A stretch of DNA of 64,000 bases from Burkholderiaceae bacterium (lineage in GTDB: Bacteria > Pseudomonadota > Gammaproteobacteria > Burkholderiales > Burkholderiaceae_C): the NCBI GenBank assembly GCA_017992055.1, contig JAGOPK010000001.1, forward strand, positions 310,001 through 374,000. Direction: 5' to 3'. Below are positions 46,369 to 59,090 of the stretch, piece after piece. The notes below the pieces were generated by a model. The model had not been told where the DNA came from, ran no database searches, and saw only the letters and a list, made by a program, of their open reading frames with translations. The position numbers and the translations under genes were made by a program. The first letter of the stretch is position 1. Every line of letters starts with the position of its first letter.

Positions 46369-47862
46369 TCAGAAGCGCTCGAGTTCGGGGAAGGGCAGCA
46401 GGCCCTTCTTGACATGCATCTTTCCGTACTCGGCGCAGCGCTGCAGGGTCGGGATGACCTTGCCGGGGTTCAGCGTGCCAGCCGGATCGAAGGCGCGCTT
46501 CAGGCCTTCCATCTGCGTACGTTCCTCGGGGCTGAACTGCACGCACATGCTGCTGAGCTTTTCCACGCCCACGCCATGCTCGCCGGTGACCGTGCCGCCC
46601 ATGGCCACGCTGGTCTCCAGGATGTCGGCGCCAAACTGCTCGCAGCGGTGCATCTGGTCGGGGTCGTTGGCATCGAACAGGATCAGCGGATGCAGGTTGC
46701 CGTCGCCGGCATGGAAGACGTTGCAGCAGCGCAGGCCGTACTTCTGCTCCATCTGCTGGATGGCGATCAGGATGTCGGCCAGGCGCTTGCGCGGGATGGT
46801 CGAGTCCATGCACATGTAGTCGGGGCTGATGCGGCCGCTGGCCGGAAAGGCGTTCTTGCGCCCGCTCCAGAACTTCAGCCGCTGGGCCTCGCTGTCGCTG
46901 ACCGTCAGCTGGGTGGCGCCGCAGCCGCGCAGCACGTCCAGCATGCGGCCGATTTCTTCTTCCACCTCTTCCGGCGTGCCGTCGCTTTCGCACAGCAGGA
47001 TGGCCTCGGCCGCCAGGTCGTAGCCGGCGTGCACGAAGTCTTCCACCGCGGCGGTCATCGGCTTGTCCATCATCTCCAGCCCGGCCGGGATGATGCCGGC
47101 GGCGATGACCTCGGCCACCGCGGCGCCGGCTTTGCGGATGTCGTCGAAGCTGGCCATGATGCAGCGCGCCAGCTGCGGCTTGGGCGTGAGCTTGACCGTG
47201 ACCTCGGTGACCACGGCCAGCATGCCCTCGCTGCCCACCACCGCGGCCAGCAGGTCCAGGCCCGGCGCATCGAGTGCATCGCCGCCGAAGGTGATGGCCT
47301 CGCCCTCGGCGGTGTAGCCGCGCACCTTCAGCACGTTGTGCACCGTCAGCCCGTACTTCAGGCAGTGCACGCCGCCGGAGTTCTCGGCCACGTTGCCGCC
47401 GATGGTGCAGGCGATCTGGCTGCTGGGATCGGGCGCGTAGTACAGGCCGTGCGGCGCCGCGGCCTCGCTGATGGCCAGGTTGCGCACGCCGCACTGCACG
47501 ACGGCGGTGCGGCTGAAGGCATCGACCTTCAGGATGCGGTTGAACTTGGCCAGCGCCAGGGTCACGCCCAGCGCATCGGGCATGGCACCACCCGACAGGC
47601 CGGTGCCGGCGCCCCGCGCCACCACCGGCACGCCCAGGCCATGGCAGGCCTTCAGCACCGCGGCCACCTGGTCCTCGGTCTCGGGCAGGGCCACGGCCAG
47701 CGGGCGCTGGCGGTAGGCGGTGAGGCCGTCGCACTCGTAGGGGGTGGTGTCCTCGTCCTGCCACAGCAGGGCATGGGCCGGCAGCACCGCCGACAGCGCG
47801 CTCACCACCTGGCGCTGGCGGCTGGCACGGTCGGAGGTCGGGGTCGGCAGGGGAGCGTTCAT
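46369..47862 (-). CDS. glcD: glycolate oxidase catalytic subunit
   Basis: The FAD-linked oxidase that converts glycolate (also D-lactate) to glyoxylate. The 497-residue protein has PVVARGAGTGLSGGAMP, YYAPDPSSQIACTIGGNVAENSGG split over two motifs, and GDGNLHPLILFD plus GEHGVGVEK near the active site. ATG at 47862 is chosen over an upstream in-frame start with no homology. First gene of a six-gene minus-strand operon. No glc regulator gene is visible nearby. Confidence 0.93.
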   Translation of the reverse strand: MNAPLPTPTSDRASRQRQVVSALSAVLPAHALLWQDEDTTPYECDGLTAYRQRPLAVALPETEDQVAAVLKACHGLGVPVVARGAGTGLSGGAMPDALGVTLALAKFNRILKVDAFSRTAVVQCGVRNLAISEAAAPHGLYYAPDPSSQIACTIGGNVAENSGGVHCLKYGLTVHNVLKVRGYTAEGEAITFGGDALDAPGLDLLAAVVGSEGMLAVVTEVTVKLTPKPQLARCIMASFDDIRKAGAAVAEVIAAGIIPAGLEMMDKPMTAAVEDFVHAGYDLAAEAILLCESDGTPEEVEEEIGRMLDVLRGCGATQLTVSDSEAQRLKFWSGRKNAFPASGRISPDYMCMDSTIPRKRLADILIAIQQMEQKYGLRCCNVFHAGDGNLHPLILFDANDPDQMHRCEQFGADILETSVAMGGTVTGEHGVGVEKLSSMCVQFSPEERTQMEGLKRAFDPAGTLNPGKVIPTLQRCAEYGKMHVKKGLLPFPELERF

Positions 47863-47961
47863 CGCATCGTTCTCGCCAGCTTCGGGGATCGCCCGGTGTC
47901 TCGGTCCGGGACCGGTCACTGTACCGTGGCCCGGCTGAGCAACGGCTGAAGGCCGGGCACT

Positions 47962-47990
47962 GCGGCGGTCAACAGACTTTTGACCGCCGC
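47962..47990 (-). terminator. 11-bp perfect hairpin downstream of the GNAT gene
   Basis: GCGGCGGTCAA and TTGACCGCCGC form a perfect 11-bp stem with a 7-base loop, 4 bases after the GNAT stop and upstream of glcD. It is the likely terminator of the phaM-FIST-GNAT operon, insulating glcDEF. There is no clear T-run. Confidence 0.6.
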
Positions 47991-47994
47991 TGAC

Positions 47995-48564
47995 TCAATC
48001 GGCCGACGGCGTGGTGTAGAGCAGGTGGCGCTGCAGCGCGTGGCCGGCCAGGCGCGGGTGGTCGAACTCGCCGGCCGGCTGCAGGCCGATGCGCCGCATC
48101 ACCGCCGCCGAGCGCTGGTTGCTCCAGGCGGTGAACGAGACCACCCGCTCTTGCCGCAGCACCCGCTGGGCGAAGTCCAGCGCCAGCATCGCGCCCTCGC
48201 CGGCATAGCCCAGGCCCCAGGCGGGGCGCGCCAGGCGCCAGCCGATCTCCAGCTGCGGCCCGTCAAAGCCCGGCAGCGGCAGCTCGAACGGCACCCGCGC
48301 CAGGCCGACGAAGCCGGCGAAGGCCAGCTCGGGCGTCTGCAGCGCCCACAGGCCCCAGCCCTGCTCGGCCATGCGCTCGCGCACGCGCCCGGCCAGGGCA
48401 TCGCTTTGCCCGCGGTCGAGCATGGCGGGAAAGTGGCGCATCACCTCGGCATCGGCATTCAGCGCCGCAAACGGCGCCAGGTCGTCGTCGGTCCAGGGCC
48501 GCAGCGTCACGCGCGGGCCGTGCAGCCAGACCTGGGCCGTGGGCCGGGTGTCGCCGGGGCTCAT
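47995..48564 (-). CDS. GNAT-family N-acetyltransferase
   Basis: A 189-residue acetyltransferase of the RimJ/RimL-like group. VTLRPWTDDDLAPFAALNAD at the start, the acetyl-CoA loop RPAWGLGYAGEGAM, and FTAWSNQRSAAVMRRIGLQ are family marks. It modifies an amine of a protein, amino acid or small molecule; the acceptor is unknown. It overlaps the FIST gene by ATGA. Confidence 0.87.
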   Translation of the reverse strand: MSPGDTRPTAQVWLHGPRVTLRPWTDDDLAPFAALNADAEVMRHFPAMLDRGQSDALAGRVRERMAEQGWGLWALQTPELAFAGFVGLARVPFELPLPGFDGPQLEIGWRLARPAWGLGYAGEGAMLALDFAQRVLRQERVVSFTAWSNQRSAAVMRRIGLQPAGEFDHPRLAGHALQRHLLYTTPSAD

Positions 48565-49766
48565 GCCGGGCTGGTGAACACCGTCAGCACGCCGGTGTAG
48601 CCGACCAGGGCGTCGCGGGCGATCTCGCCGGCGGCGAAGAAGCCGACCAGGGGCACCTCGCCCAGCGCATGCTGGACGATCAGCGCCTCGGCCGAAGGCC
48701 CGCCGAAATGCGGCCCGCCGCGGCCCGAGCACGAGACATAGACGGCGCCGGCAATGCGTCGCGCCGCCGGGGCCTCGGCCTCCAGCTCGTCGCGGATCTC
48801 GGTGCAGATGCGCACCAGGTCGCGGCGCGCGGCCTCGGTGTCGCGGCGACAGAAGGCCAGGGCCTGGCCTTTGTGCACCAGGTCGGCAATGGCCACGCCC
48901 TGGCGTGCCGGGTCGATGCCGATCAGGTGGCGCACGCGGGTGTGCTCGCCGAACTGGCCGCCGCGGCCCAGCAGCGGCGTGGCGGCCTCGCCGCTGCCTT
49001 CGTCGCCGTCGTCTGCGGCAGCGGGGTCGCCCAGGCCGGCCAGCGTGGCCCGCAGCACGGCCACCGCCTGCTGAGGCCGGTCCAGCGTGAGCCCCAGGTC
49101 GGCCAGCAGCAGCGGCAGCGCCGGCTGGCCGTCCAGCGCCAGCACCAGGTTGCCGTCGCAGTCGCTGATGCGCCGTGCCGGGCCCACCGGCTGGCAGCCC
49201 TGGGTCACGCGCGACAGCAGCGGCACGCCGGCATCGAAGGCCACGCCCGACAGCCCGCCCTGGAACACGCCGTCGGCGATGTGCAGGCTGCGGCTGCGGC
49301 TGGCGGCCAGGCCGCCGAACAGCACGCCCGAGCCGGTGCGGCCGGCCAGCTCGTCGATCAGCTCGGCCAGGTCGGGCGTGGCCGGGTCGGCATGCACCAG
49401 GGCCGTGTGGGCCAGGCGCGCATCCATGGGCTGGCGGCCGTTGAACAGCCTGAACTGCGCCGCCGGCAGGTCCAGCAGCAGCAGGGCCAGCGCCGGCTCG
49501 TCGAGGTATTCGACGCCGCTGGCGATGACGCCGATGCCCACGCAGCCGGCCCATTGCACGCCGGGCCAGCGCTGGCGCGCATCGGCCAGCAGGGCCTCGG
49601 CCTGGTCGGCGCAGCGGTCGCTGAGGTAGAGCAGGCCCAGCGTGGGCTCGAACGGCGCGCCGCCGGCTGGCACCGCGGCGCGCCGGGCCTCGATCTGCGC
49701 CGCCGCCAGGGCCAGCGCCATGCGCGCATCGGGATGGGTGGCGTGGGCCGCCAGGGCCGTGGTCAT
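48561..49766 (-). CDS. FIST-domain protein (FIST N and C domains)
   Basis: A 401-residue protein with FIST N (about residues 30-210) and FIST C (about 215-385) domains. Typical stretches: LLYLSDRCADQAEALLADARQ split over motifs, GCVGIGVIASGVEYLD, LFGGLAASRSR, and VYVSCSGRGGPHFG near the end. FIST domains bind small ligands, perhaps amino acids, usually in front of signalling modules; here the protein stands alone. It overlaps phaM and the GNAT gene by four bases each. Confidence 0.88.
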   Translation of the reverse strand: MTTALAAHATHPDARMALALAAAQIEARRAAVPAGGAPFEPTLGLLYLSDRCADQAEALLADARQRWPGVQWAGCVGIGVIASGVEYLDEPALALLLLDLPAAQFRLFNGRQPMDARLAHTALVHADPATPDLAELIDELAGRTGSGVLFGGLAASRSRSLHIADGVFQGGLSGVAFDAGVPLLSRVTQGCQPVGPARRISDCDGNLVLALDGQPALPLLLADLGLTLDRPQQAVAVLRATLAGLGDPAAADDGDEGSGEAATPLLGRGGQFGEHTRVRHLIGIDPARQGVAIADLVHKGQALAFCRRDTEAARRDLVRICTEIRDELEAEAPAARRIAGAVYVSCSGRGGPHFGGPSAEALIVQHALGEVPLVGFFAAGEIARDALVGYTGVLTVFTSPA

Positions 49767-50533
49767 CGTGGCGGGCGCTTGGCGGCGGTCTTCACGGCGG
49801 CCTTGGTGGTCTTGGCGGGGGTCTTGCCGGCGGCACCGCGCGGCCGGCTCTTGGCGGCCGCACGGGCCTCGCCCTTTGCGGCCCCGGAGGCCTGGGCGGC
49901 GGCCGCCTGCTGGGCCATGCCGGCGGCGGTGCGCGCCATCTCGGCCGGCATGGCGGCGGCCTTCTTCAGCGTCTCGCCGGCGGCGTCCAGGCCCTGGCGC
50001 ACCATGCTGCGGGCGGTGTCGCCGGCGCCGTCGTTCAGCGCCTGGCTGGCGATGCTGGCGAACTGCTGGGTCAGCGCGCCCCACCACTGCATCGGGTCGA
50101 TGACGCCGGGCGGCACCTGGGCCGCGGCCGGCGGCGCCGTGCCGTCGCCGGCGCTGGCCTCGGGTTGCGGTGCGGGTGCGGGGGCAGGCGCTGCTGCGGG
50201 CGAAGGGGCGGGGGCCGGCGCGGCGGGCTCGGGCACGCGGATCTTCAGCGATTCGGTCAGGTCGCCCAGCGACACGTTCATGGTCTTCAGCGTGGACAGC
50301 GTCATGCGCTGCACTTCCAGCGCCTGGATGGTCGTGCCCAGCAGTTTGGCGTTCTGTTCCAGCCAGAACTGCACCGTGCGCAGCTCCTGGATGCGCTTGT
50401 CCAGCTCCTGCGGGTCCAGCGTCGGCGCCACCCACTGGCCGACGCCGGGCAGGGCCGCACCGGCGTTTTTCACCAGGCCCTGCAGGAAGTCGAAGCCGGG
50501 CACCATCTTGGCAAAGGACAGCGGGTCGGACAT
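49763..50533 (-). CDS. phaM: PHA granule-associated regulatory protein PhaM
   Basis: PhaM activates PHA synthase and tethers granules to the nucleoid. The 256-residue protein has the conserved N-terminal block (DPLSFAKMVPGFDFLQGLVK, LQELDKRI-like and LRTVQFWLEQNAKLLGTTI segments), a long Pro/Ala-rich linker (about residues 100-140) and a Lys/Ala-rich histone-like C-terminus (KTPAKTTKAAVKTAAKR) for DNA binding. It probably works on the PhaC encoded at 30906-32690. First gene of the operon with FIST and GNAT. Confidence 0.88.
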   Translation of the reverse strand: MSDPLSFAKMVPGFDFLQGLVKNAGAALPGVGQWVAPTLDPQELDKRIQELRTVQFWLEQNAKLLGTTIQALEVQRMTLSTLKTMNVSLGDLTESLKIRVPEPAAPAPAPSPAAAPAPAPAPQPEASAGDGTAPPAAAQVPPGVIDPMQWWGALTQQFASIASQALNDGAGDTARSMVRQGLDAAGETLKKAAAMPAEMARTAAGMAQQAAAAQASGAAKGEARAAAKSRPRGAAGKTPAKTTKAAVKTAAKRPPR

Positions 50534-50585
50534 GGGGGTCTCCGGAACGGGATGCGGCGTAGTGCGTGGTGGGATGGTAGCCCGC

Positions 50586-51068
50586 TCAAGGGGCGGGCGG
50601 TGCCAGCCGCAGCACGCCGTCGCGCTGGCTGAAGTGCAGCCGGCCCAGCAGGTCCATGCCCAGCAGCGGCGCGCCCAGCGCCGGCAGCACCGTCACCGGC
50701 AGGCGCTCGGCCTGCAGGCCGCCCTGCAGGCGCAGATCGGCGCGCGCCTGCCAGCCCTGCACCGTGCCGCCGGCGGTGGCCGACTGCACCCGGCCCTCGG
50801 GCTGCAGGCCGGCGCGGCGGGCCAGCGATTCGGGCAGGGCGGTGCGCGTGGCGCCGGTGTCGACCAGAAAATCCACCGGCACGCCGTTGACCTCGCCCGG
50901 CCAGTGGAAGTGGCCGTCGGCGCCGCGCCGCAGCTCGATCACGCCATCGGCCAGGCGCACGCGGCTGGCCTGCTGCTGGCGCTGCCAGGCCAGCACGGCG
51001 AGGAACACGGCCGTGCCCAGCAGCAGCCAGACGGTGAGGTGCTTCAGCGAGCGGGGCAGGTCGGACAT
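50586..51068 (-). CDS. retropepsin-like aspartic protease, membrane-anchored
   Basis: A 160-residue clan AA protease (TIGR02281-like). One N-terminal membrane helix (HLTVWLLLGTAVFLAVLAW) is followed by a retropepsin fold with active Asp in VDFLVDTGATRTALP and the closing LLGMDLLGRLHF. One DTG per chain means it should act as a dimer. MSDLPRS (51068) is preferred over an in-frame start 10 codons upstream. Substrate unknown, probably periplasmic. Confidence 0.85.
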   Translation of the reverse strand: MSDLPRSLKHLTVWLLLGTAVFLAVLAWQRQQQASRVRLADGVIELRRGADGHFHWPGEVNGVPVDFLVDTGATRTALPESLARRAGLQPEGRVQSATAGGTVQGWQARADLRLQGGLQAERLPVTVLPALGAPLLGMDLLGRLHFSQRDGVLRLAPPAP

Positions 51069-51098
51069 CGGTCGCAGCGGGCCAGCCGGGCGCCGCAC

Positions 51099-52097
51099 TC
51101 AGTCGTCGGCGTCGTGGCCGGGCCCGCTGACGCGCTGGTCGATGGCGCCAAACAGGCTCTGGCCGTCGCGGCCCGGCATCTCGATGCGCACCCGGTCGCC
51201 AAAGCGCAGGTAGGCGGTGCGTGGCGCGCCATGCTCCACCGTCTCCAGCGCGCGCTGCTCGGCCACGCAATGCCAGCCGCGCGAGCGCTGGTCATTGCTG
51301 ACCGTGCCCGAGCCGACGATGCTGCCGGCGCGCACATTGCGCGTCTTGGCCAGGTGGGCGATCAGCTGCCCGAAGTGGAAGTGCATCTCCGGTCCGGCCT
51401 CGCACTGGCCGACCAGGCGCTCGTTCCAGTGCGTGTGCAGCTTCAGGTGCACGCGGCCGCCCTGCCAGGCCTCGCCCAGCTCGTCGGGCGTGATGGCCAC
51501 CGGGCCGAAGGCCGTGGCCGGCTTGCCCTGCACGAAGCCGAAGCCCTTGGCCAGCTCGTCGGGGATCAGCTCGCGCAGGCTCCAGTCGTTGGCCAGCATC
51601 AGCAGGCGCACGCCGTCCAGGCCCTGCTCGGCGCTGGCGCCCATGGCCACGTCGCCGGTGATGACGGCGATCTCGGCCTCGAAGTCGATGCCCCAGGACT
51701 CGGCGCCGAACCAGGCGTCGTCGCAGGGGCCGAGAAAGTCGTCGCTGCCGCCCTGGTACATCAGCGGATCGTGCAGCAGGCGCTCGGGCATCTCGGCGCC
51801 GCGGGCGCGCCGCACCAGGGCCACATGGTTCAGATAGGCCGAGGCATCGGCCCATTGGTAGGCGCGGGGCAGCGGCGCCATGCACTGGCGTGGATCGAAG
51901 GCAAAGGCATGGCGCGCCTTGCCCTGGTTCAGCGTCACGTACAGGTCCTGCAGCTGCGGCGACAGGAAGTTCCAGTCGTCCAGCACCTGCTGCAGCCGGC
52001 TGGCGATGCCGTTGGCGAAATGGGCGGTGGCCAGGTCGCGCGAGACGACGACCAGCTGGCCATCGCGCGAGCCGTCCTTGAGGGTGGCGAGTTTCAT
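51099..52097 (-). CDS. fumarylacetoacetate hydrolase-family protein
   Basis: A 332-residue FAH-fold protein. Metal ligand motifs are present: FEAEIAVITGD, LLMLANDWSLREL, and GPEMHFHFGQLIAHLAKTRN; GTVSNDQRSRGW closes the site. It has the extra N-terminal domain of fumarylacetoacetase-like proteins from proteobacteria. It likely cleaves a C-C bond or hydrolyses or tautomerises a 2-oxo or acylpyruvate compound. No homogentisate genes are nearby, so the pathway stays open. Confidence 0.88.
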   Translation of the reverse strand: MKLATLKDGSRDGQLVVVSRDLATAHFANGIASRLQQVLDDWNFLSPQLQDLYVTLNQGKARHAFAFDPRQCMAPLPRAYQWADASAYLNHVALVRRARGAEMPERLLHDPLMYQGGSDDFLGPCDDAWFGAESWGIDFEAEIAVITGDVAMGASAEQGLDGVRLLMLANDWSLRELIPDELAKGFGFVQGKPATAFGPVAITPDELGEAWQGGRVHLKLHTHWNERLVGQCEAGPEMHFHFGQLIAHLAKTRNVRAGSIVGSGTVSNDQRSRGWHCVAEQRALETVEHGAPRTAYLRFGDRVRIEMPGRDGQSLFGAIDQRVSGPGHDADD

Positions 52098-52168
52098 CGT
52101 GCGGGCTGGGGAGCGTGGACGCCGCCCGGGTGTTGGTGCGGCGCTTGGTGGGGACTATTGTCGGTGCG

Positions 52169-53227
52169 ATGGCCCGCGCCGCCGCCACGCGACACCGGCC
52201 GCCGTGGCCAGCCGCCCGGCGGCTGGGCGGGGCGCTGGCCGTGGTGCTGCTGGGCCATGGCCTGCTGATCGAGCGGCTGGTGCCCGCACCGCCGCCCCCG
52301 CCGGGTCCGGCCGCGCGGCCGGCCGTGCTGCTGCGGCCGCCCCTGCCGCCGCCCGTCCCGCCGCCCGCTTTGGCGCTGGAACCGCCGCCGACGCCCCCGC
52401 CACCACGCGTTCGGCCCCCGGCGCCCCAACCCGAGCCGGCTGTCCCTGTCCCTGTCCCTGTCCCTGTCGCTGTCGCAGCCACTTCCTCGCCGGCCCCGCA
52501 GGCCGAGCCCATGGCCGCCGCCGCCGAGCCGCTGCCGGTGTATGCCACCCGGCCGCCGCCGCCGGTGCGCCTGCGCTACCGGCTGCAGCTGCGGGATGCC
52601 GCCGGCGTGCGCGACGGCGAGGCCTGGCTGGACTGGTGGCACGACGGCCAGCGCTACCGGCTGACGCTGCAGGCGCAACTCAACGGCCAGGCCGCCGGCC
52701 GGCCCTGGCTGCAGCAGTCCAGCGAGGGTCGCCTCGACGCCGCCGGCCTGGCGCCCGAGCGCTTTGTCGACCGGCGCGGCGGCCGCAGCGCCCAGGCGGC
52801 CAACTTCCGCCGCGACGACGGGCCGCCGCGCATCGCCTACTCGGGCCACGACGGCCAGCAGCCGCTGCCCGCCGGCGCGCAGGACCGGCTGAGCTGGATC
52901 GCCCAGCTGGCGGCCATTGCCGCGGCGGCCGAGGCCGTCGCGCCCGCCCGCCTGAGCCTGTGGGTCAGCGATGCCCGCGGCTGGGCCGAGACCTGGCACT
53001 GGCAGCCGCCCGGCGAGGCCGCACCGCCGCCCGGCGCGGACCCGCTGCCACCGGCCACCTGGCAGCGCCAGCCCGAGCATCCCGACGGCCTGCAGCTGTG
53101 GCTGTGGCCGCAGGCCGGGCCCGGGCTGGCCCAGCACTGGCCGGCACGGCTGTTGCAACAGCGCGCCCGGGGCGCCCCGGCGCTGTGGCTGGAGCTGGCC
53201 GAGGCCCTGCCGCCCATGCCGCCGTGA
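52169..53227 (+). CDS. DUF3108-domain protein with N-terminal helix and Pro-rich linker
   Basis: A 352-residue envelope protein. One N-terminal membrane helix (LGGALAVVLLGHGLLIERLV) is followed by a TonB-like Pro-rich stretch (about residues 38-115) and a DUF3108 domain (RLRYRLQL, GEAWLDWWHDGQRYRLTLQAQL). The Pro-rich part includes a VPVPVPVPVAVA run encoded by a hexamer repeat. ATG at 52169 is favoured; 52115 is an in-frame alternative. Its stop codon lies in an 11-bp tandem repeat. Function unknown. Confidence 0.8.
   Translation: MARAAATRHRPPWPAARRLGGALAVVLLGHGLLIERLVPAPPPPPGPAARPAVLLRPPLPPPVPPPALALEPPPTPPPPRVRPPAPQPEPAVPVPVPVPVAVAATSSPAPQAEPMAAAAEPLPVYATRPPPPVRLRYRLQLRDAAGVRDGEAWLDWWHDGQRYRLTLQAQLNGQAAGRPWLQQSSEGRLDAAGLAPERFVDRRGGRSAQAANFRRDDGPPRIAYSGHDGQQPLPAGAQDRLSWIAQLAAIAAAAEAVAPARLSLWVSDARGWAETWHWQPPGEAAPPPGADPLPPATWQRQPEHPDGLQLWLWPQAGPGLAQHWPARLLQQRARGAPALWLELAEALPPMPP
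52441..52476 (+). repeat. six-copy hexanucleotide tandem repeat
   Basis: Four copies of TGTCCC followed by two of TGTCGC, in frame within the DUF3108 gene, encoding Val-Pro and Val-Ala pairs. Copy-number change would lengthen or shorten the Pro-rich linker by two residues per unit without a frameshift. Confidence 0.75.
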
Positions 53228-53253
53228 TGCCACCGTGAAGCCACCGTGATGCC
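53221..53253 (+). repeat. three-copy 11-bp tandem repeat
   Basis: CCGTGATGCCA, CCGTGAAGCCA and CCGTGATGCCG stand head to tail across the stop codon of the DUF3108 gene. Each unit carries a TGA, in successive frames. Confidence 0.7.
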
Positions 53254-53304
53254 GCCTTGAACAGCCGGGCCACGGCCCCAACTGAGCCACCAAGGAGTGA
53301 TGTG

Positions 53305-53595
53305 ATGCAGATGCTCTACAACTCGGACCAGTACGTGGTCGTGGCCTTTGAAGGCCTGGTGCTCGAACCCGCGGCCGGCGCGGCGGGCGGTGGCCATGTG
53401 CCGGTGCTGTCGCGCGGTGGCTTCGAGATCGTCGACAAGCATGCTGGCCGCGAGATCTTCATCGAGGGCGCGGTGGCCGAATCCTTCCACCTGGGCGTGC
53501 AGGCCCTGGTGGAGCAGGGGCCGGACACCGAGGCGCTGGACGAATTCATCGGCCGCTACACCGCGCTGGCCCAGCAGCCGGTGGTGTTGCACTGA
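53305..53595 (+). CDS. DUF3567-family protein
   Basis: A 96-residue conserved betaproteobacterial protein: [32 protein letters not shown] and [15 protein letters not shown]. The strong AAGGAG at 53292-53297 fixes the ATG at 53305. Function is unknown. In related genomes it tends to lie before metH, as here, with only 19 bases to the next gene. Confidence 0.85.
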   Translation: MQMLYNSDQYVVVAFEGLVLEPAAGAAGGGHVPVLSRGGFEIVDKHAGREIFIEGAVAESFHLGVQALVEQGPDTEALDEFIGRYTALAQQPVVLH

Positions 53596-53601
53596 ACTTT
53601 C

Positions 53602-53607
53602 TACAAT
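53602..53607 (+). promoter_or_regulatory. putative -10 box directly before metH part 1
   Basis: TACAAT ends 7 bases before the ATG of the methyltransferase gene. If used, transcription would begin at or next to the start codon, giving a leaderless mRNA. No Shine-Dalgarno is seen. No -35 at normal spacing. Confidence 0.4.
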
Positions 53608-53614
53608 CCGGGCG

Positions 53615-54673
53615 ATGAACCCCGTCGCCCGTTCCGCCTACACCCGCGCTGCCGCGCTGCCCGACACGCTGCGCCAGCGCATCGTCATCATCGACGGCGC
53701 CATGGGCACGATGATCCAGCGCTACAAGCTGGGCGAGGCCGACTTCCGCGGCCCGCGCTTTGCCGAGCATGGCAAGGACCTGAAGGGCAACAACGACCTG
53801 CTGGTGCTGACCCGGCCCGACGTGATCGCCGAGATCCACGAGCAGTACCTGGCCGCCGGCGCCGACCTGATCGAGACCAATACCTTCGGCACCACGTCCA
53901 TCGCGCAGGAGGACTATGGCCTGGGCCACCTGGCGCGCGAGATGAACGTGGCCGCCGCCCGCCTGGCGCGCGCCGCCTGCGACAAGTACAGCACGCCCGA
54001 GCACCCGCGCTACGTGGCCGGCGCCCTGGGCCCGACGCCGCGCACCGCCAGCATCAGCCCCGATGTCAACGACCCCGGCGCGCGCAATGTCGACTTCGAC
54101 ACCCTGCGCGCGGCCTACCGCGAGCAGGCCGAGGGCCTGCTGGAAGGCGGCTGCGACCTGTTCCTGGTCGAGACCATCTTCGACACGCTCAATGCCAAGG
54201 CGGCCATCTTCGCGCTGGACGAGCTGATGGAAGACACCGGCGAGCGCCTGCCGGTGATCATCAGCGGCACCGTCACCGATGCCTCGGGCCGCATCCTCAG
54301 CGGCCAGACCGTGCCGGCCTTCTGGCACAGCGTGCGCCATGCGCGGCCGCTGGCCGTGGGCCTGAACTGCGCGCTGGGCGCGGCGGTGATGCGGCCCTAC
54401 ATCGAGGAGCTGAGCAAGGTGGCCGGCGACACCTTCATCAGCTGCTACCCCAATGCCGGCCTGCCCAATCCGATGAGCGACACCGGCTTCGACGAGACGC
54501 CCGAGGTCACCGCCGGCATGCTGGCCGAGTTCGCCCAGGCCGGCTTCGTCAACATCGTCGGCGGCTGCTGCGGCACCACGCCGGCGCACATCGCCGCCAT
54601 CGCCCAGCGCGTGGCCAGCTACCGCCCGCGCCACAAGGCCGATCCGCTGTTCAGCAGCCTGCTGGCCGCCTGA
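53615..54673 (+). CDS. metH1: methionine synthase homocysteine-binding part (MetH N-terminal module as separate protein)
   Basis: Homocysteine S-methyltransferase barrel, the first module of cobalamin-dependent methionine synthase. The 352-residue protein has [11 protein letters not shown] at the start and zinc ligands C252 (GLNCALG) and C318/C319 ([10 protein letters not shown]). E. coli MetH carries this as residues 1-350 of one chain; here it ends with a proper stop and the remainder is encoded at 60111-62846. The two proteins must associate. It follows the DUF3567 gene by 19 bases. Confidence 0.93.
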   Translation: MNPVARSAYTRAAALPDTLRQRIVIIDGAMGTMIQRYKLGEADFRGPRFAEHGKDLKGNNDLLVLTRPDVIAEIHEQYLAAGADLIETNTFGTTSIAQEDYGLGHLAREMNVAAARLARAACDKYSTPEHPRYVAGALGPTPRTASISPDVNDPGARNVDFDTLRAAYREQAEGLLEGGCDLFLVETIFDTLNAKAAIFALDELMEDTGERLPVIISGTVTDASGRILSGQTVPAFWHSVRHARPLAVGLNCALGAAVMRPYIEELSKVAGDTFISCYPNAGLPNPMSDTGFDETPEVTAGMLAEFAQAGFVNIVGGCCGTTPAHIAAIAQRVASYRPRHKADPLFSSLLAA

Positions 54674-54698
54674 GCGGCGCGCCGGCCGTTTCGTGACG

Positions 54699-59063
<4,365 letters not shown>

Positions 59064-59090
59064 AGGCCGCGCTGCCGGGGTGGCGCGGCC

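Noticed and set aside
48669-52268. A 1199-codon open frame on the plus strand
   Set aside because: It runs antisense through the GNAT, FIST, phaM, retropepsin and FAH genes, all with clear family motifs on the other strand. Its translation is His/Gln/Arg/Ala-rich without domains, as expected for GC-rich shadow frames.
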